A DNA stretch of 64,000 nt from Gemmatimonadota bacterium (GTDB lineage: Bacteria; Gemmatimonadota; Gemmatimonadetes; Longimicrobiales; Gaopeijiaceae). This document shows, one piece after another, positions 62,262-64,000 of this stretch. Position 1 is the stretch's first letter; the number at the start of each line of letters is the position of its first letter. Location: the NCBI GenBank assembly GCA_022560615.1, contig JADFSR010000011.1:34301-98300 (forward strand). Direction: 5' to 3'. Below the pieces are notes generated by a model. It was given only the letters and a program-made list of their open reading frames with translations, did not search any database and had not been told where the DNA came from. The position numbers and the translations under genes are program-made.

Positions 62262-63794
62262 ATGAAGATCCATAGGTCTCGATCGTTCTCGCTCGCTCGC
62301 GTCGCGCCCCGGTTCTTGCTCGTCGTGTTCGTCGCGGCGTGTGACCCGGTCGCGCCGGACGCCGAGCTACCTCCAGTCAGACCGCGAGATGGGTTGCTCA
62401 CTGACGCCACGCTGCAAGGCGTGGTGGATCTCCAGGTACAGCGGGACGGGGGGGCGCTCGCTGGCATGTTGACGCACGAAAGGGCCGACGTGCGCGCACG
62501 CGCGGCGCTCGCTCTCGGTTCGGTTCAGGCCGCTGAGACGCTCGTGCCCTTGCTGGCGGCCGCGCGCGGTGACCTCGACGCCAATGTCCGCCGGGACGCG
62601 GCGTTCGCCGTCGGACAGCTCGGCCAGGCCTCGTCGGTGCGGGAATTGGCCAGCGCCTTCGAGGCGGAATCCGACGCGGACGTGCGTGACCGGATCCTGG
62701 AGGCACTCGGTAAGATCGCTTCGCCGGAGGCCGCGAACGCTTTGCTTTCAGCGGAGGTCGCGGCCGCGGAGCAGGGGCGCAGGGTGCTGGCGCTCTCGGT
62801 GAACGGTGCCGTGAAAGGGGTCCGAAGCCAGGCGGCCCAGGACTTCCTTTTGGCGCGGCTCGACGACGCCGACGCCAAGGTCCGAGCCGGTGCGGCCTAC
62901 TACTTCGGCCGCCTGGCAGATGCTTCGGCCTGGTCCGCTCGTGTGTCGCGGGTACGAGACGCGCTCCGCGCCTATCGGCGAGATGATCCGGCCGCGATGT
63001 ACCTGGTCCAGGCTCTGGGGCGGATGTCAGATCCGTCCGATACGGATCGCCTAGCCGACTGGGCTGGATCGGCTACGGACTGGCGTACCAGGAGCAACGC
63101 CATGGCAGCGCTCGTTGGGCGGGAGCTGGAACCGGCAGCGCGGGACGCGCTCATGGCGGGTCTGGACGACCCGATGGAGCACGTGGCCATGAACGCGGCC
63201 ACCGCGCTCGCGGGGAGCGCCCAGCCGCCGTCGGTGCTGGGTAGGCTCAAGGGCTGGATCGAGCGGAACCCAACGCGCATGGTCGTGATGGAGCCGCTCA
63301 TCGTCATGCTCGCGAGGCAGAATGAGCGGGAGTTCGTCCTGAGCTGGCTCGACGCCCTCGACGAGACGGACGAGGCTGGTTGGCGCGTCGGGCTGTCCGC
63401 GATCAGCTCCTTGAGCGGCCGCGAAGCTCTGGATCGCCTCCGGGTCGCCCTGAACTCGCCGTCCGAGTCGATTGCCGGGTCTGCTGTGGCGGCGATGAGT
63501 CAGCGTTGGGCTGTGGACAAGCGAGATCCTCAGTTGCGCGACGTGTACTTTGCGATCTTCTCGGAGGCGCTGAACAGCGGCAATCCACAGCTCGAGTTCA
63601 CGGCCGGGCAGATCCTGACCGATCCGCTGCTCTTTCCACATGGAAGCCAGCAGCTCCTGTTGGACGCATACCAGCTCAGACTGACGCAAAACGAAAGCCG
63701 AGAGGCCGCCGAGTTTCTGCGCCTGATCGCGGTGACCGAGGCTCCGGGGGCCGAAGCGCTTCTGCGGCAGGCACTAGACCCAAAGCAAGCGTGA
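62262..63794 (+). CDS. HEAT-repeat lipoprotein
   Basis: 510 residues from ATG 62262, ten bases after the barrel gene. The signal ends VFVAAC, a lipobox. The mature protein is built of HEAT/armadillo-like helical repeats of about 30 residues: ERADVRARAALALGSVQAAETLVPLL, then DANVRRDAAFAVGQLGQASSVRELA, DADVRDRILEALGKIASPEAANALL, and several later copies. Such scaffolds bind proteins or peptides. Being downstream of an outer-membrane barrel gene in the same direction suggests a shared envelope function. The frame is open far upstream, inside the barrel gene, but the lipoprotein signal fixes the start. Confidence 0.82.
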   Translation: MKIHRSRSFSLARVAPRFLLVVFVAACDPVAPDAELPPVRPRDGLLTDATLQGVVDLQVQRDGGALAGMLTHERADVRARAALALGSVQAAETLVPLLAAARGDLDANVRRDAAFAVGQLGQASSVRELASAFEAESDADVRDRILEALGKIASPEAANALLSAEVAAAEQGRRVLALSVNGAVKGVRSQAAQDFLLARLDDADAKVRAGAAYYFGRLADASAWSARVSRVRDALRAYRRDDPAAMYLVQALGRMSDPSDTDRLADWAGSATDWRTRSNAMAALVGRELEPAARDALMAGLDDPMEHVAMNAATALAGSAQPPSVLGRLKGWIERNPTRMVVMEPLIVMLARQNEREFVLSWLDALDETDEAGWRVGLSAISSLSGREALDRLRVALNSPSESIAGSAVAAMSQRWAVDKRDPQLRDVYFAIFSEALNSGNPQLEFTAGQILTDPLLFPHGSQQLLLDAYQLRLTQNESREAAEFLRLIAVTEAPGAEALLRQALDPKQA

Positions 63795-63821
63795 TGTTGT
63801 GCAGCCTACCTGAATAAGAAA

Positions 63822-63897
63822 CCGGAAAGGCTTATCTTTATTGGAGTTAGCAAGATTCTCGGCAGAATCACTGCTCCAACGCAGGAGGCCTTTCCGG
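63822..63897 (+). repeat. Inverted repeat flanking the ribosome site of the IS gene
   Basis: CCGGAAAGGC (63822-63831) is the exact reverse complement of GCCTTTCCGG (63888-63897). The right arm begins at the last G of the AGGAGG ribosome site (63883-63888) and includes the first base of the GTG start. If the RNA folds, translation initiation would be hindered, a known way for insertion sequences to limit transposase when transcribed from outside promoters. Confidence 0.6.
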
Positions 63898-64000
63898 TGA
63901 AGAGAATATCGTTCAAGCAGAGCCGAAAGAACAGTGCCCGTCGCAAGCGCAAGGTAGCTGTCCGACATGCGCAGGCAGGGCATTGGGAAGCTCAGGCACA
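63897..64000 (+). CDS. Probable transposase, N-terminal fragment at window edge
   Basis: A frame from GTG 63897 runs open to the edge: 34 codons beginning VKRISFKQSRKNSARRKRKV, strongly basic and unlike the coding style of the neighbours. AGGAGG is eight bases upstream. The basic start would suit a DNA-binding transposase N-terminus. No catalytic residues are in view, so this rests on context and composition. Confidence 0.4.
   Translation, partial: MKRISFKQSRKNSARRKRKVAVRHAQAGHWEAQA

Larger units (their letters stand above)
63803..64000 (+). mobile_element. Left end of an insertion sequence (IS1380-like?), partial
   Basis: After the HEAT gene the composition drops to about 50% GC. A possible terminal repeat begins near CCTGAATAAGAAACCGG (63809-63825), and a gene with a strong AGGAGG site starts at 63897. 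The TGAATAA core and the basic start of the encoded protein recall IS1380-family ends, but without the other end and the DDE residues the family is a guess. Confidence 0.4.

Noticed and set aside
61968..63794. HEAT protein starting at 61968 inside the barrel gene
   Set aside because: The upstream part is an Arg/Ser-rich shadow; the lipoprotein signal begins at 62262.

Overview
The window is about 65-68% GC, densely coded and Gram-negative in character: it has lipoproteins, outer-membrane barrels, TolC and RND pumps. Many exported proteins have signal peptides ending in A-x-A-Q (LAAQ, ALQAQ, AVAQ, VGAQ), a habit I associate with Gemmatimonadota. Together with PyrR next to PyrB/PyrC, a GlnRS with a YqeY-like tail beside GltX, and a mevalonate-independent IspG, this suggests a Gemmatimonadota-like bacterium, possibly from an environmental genome. 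The assignment is an inference; there is no rRNA in the window.

Region 1 (1-2100): a truncated beta-propeller lipoprotein and an ATP/ADP-translocase-type nucleotide transporter. Region 2 (2110-22053, all minus strand) is the centrepiece, a ~20 kb operon read pfaD-pfaA-pfaC-oleA-oleB-oleC-oleD-pptase. It combines a complete PUFA-synthase-type iterative PKS/FAS with the complete long-chain olefin pathway OleABCD and a phosphopantetheinyl transferase. Almost every junction is a 4-base ATGA/GTGA overlap or a 2-27 base gap. The simple reading is that polyunsaturated acyl chains built by the Pfa enzymes are joined head-to-head by OleA. OleD, OleC and OleB then reduce, cyclise and decarboxylate the product to a very-long-chain polyunsaturated hydrocarbon (compare hentriacontanonaene in Shewanella, where pfa and ole are separate loci). 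The megasynthase is unusual in having one ACP only and a PfaB-type acyltransferase fused into the PfaC-like subunit.

Region 3 (22054-26481): a divergent control region, a decayed acyl-CoA thioesterase, a truncated STN/secretin protein, a PQQ dehydrogenase that has lost its haem domain, and ispG. Region 4 (26664-37963): a four-gene efflux operon (adaptor, TolC, two RND permeases), an outer-membrane barrel, a Gly/Tyr-rich secreted protein and a strong terminator. Region 5 (37996-49567): glnS-gltX, a LexA-like repressor without catalytic residues, tadA, a GHL10 lipoprotein overlapping an NhaC antiporter gene tail to tail, pyrR-pyrB-pyrC and rpsT. Region 6 (49671-56191): an M50 protease, scpA-scpB, a ~204 bp MITE-like element that supplies the scpB stop codon, an RsuA/RluB pseudouridine synthase, upp, and trkH-trkA. 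Region 7 (56311-64000): a CAU tRNA with a duplicated 3' end, a gene-poor stretch, a lower-GC cobalamin-type radical SAM gene (candidate island), an RF/ArfB-like protein, an AI-2E-type permease, envelope proteins, and the beginning of an insertion sequence at the right edge.
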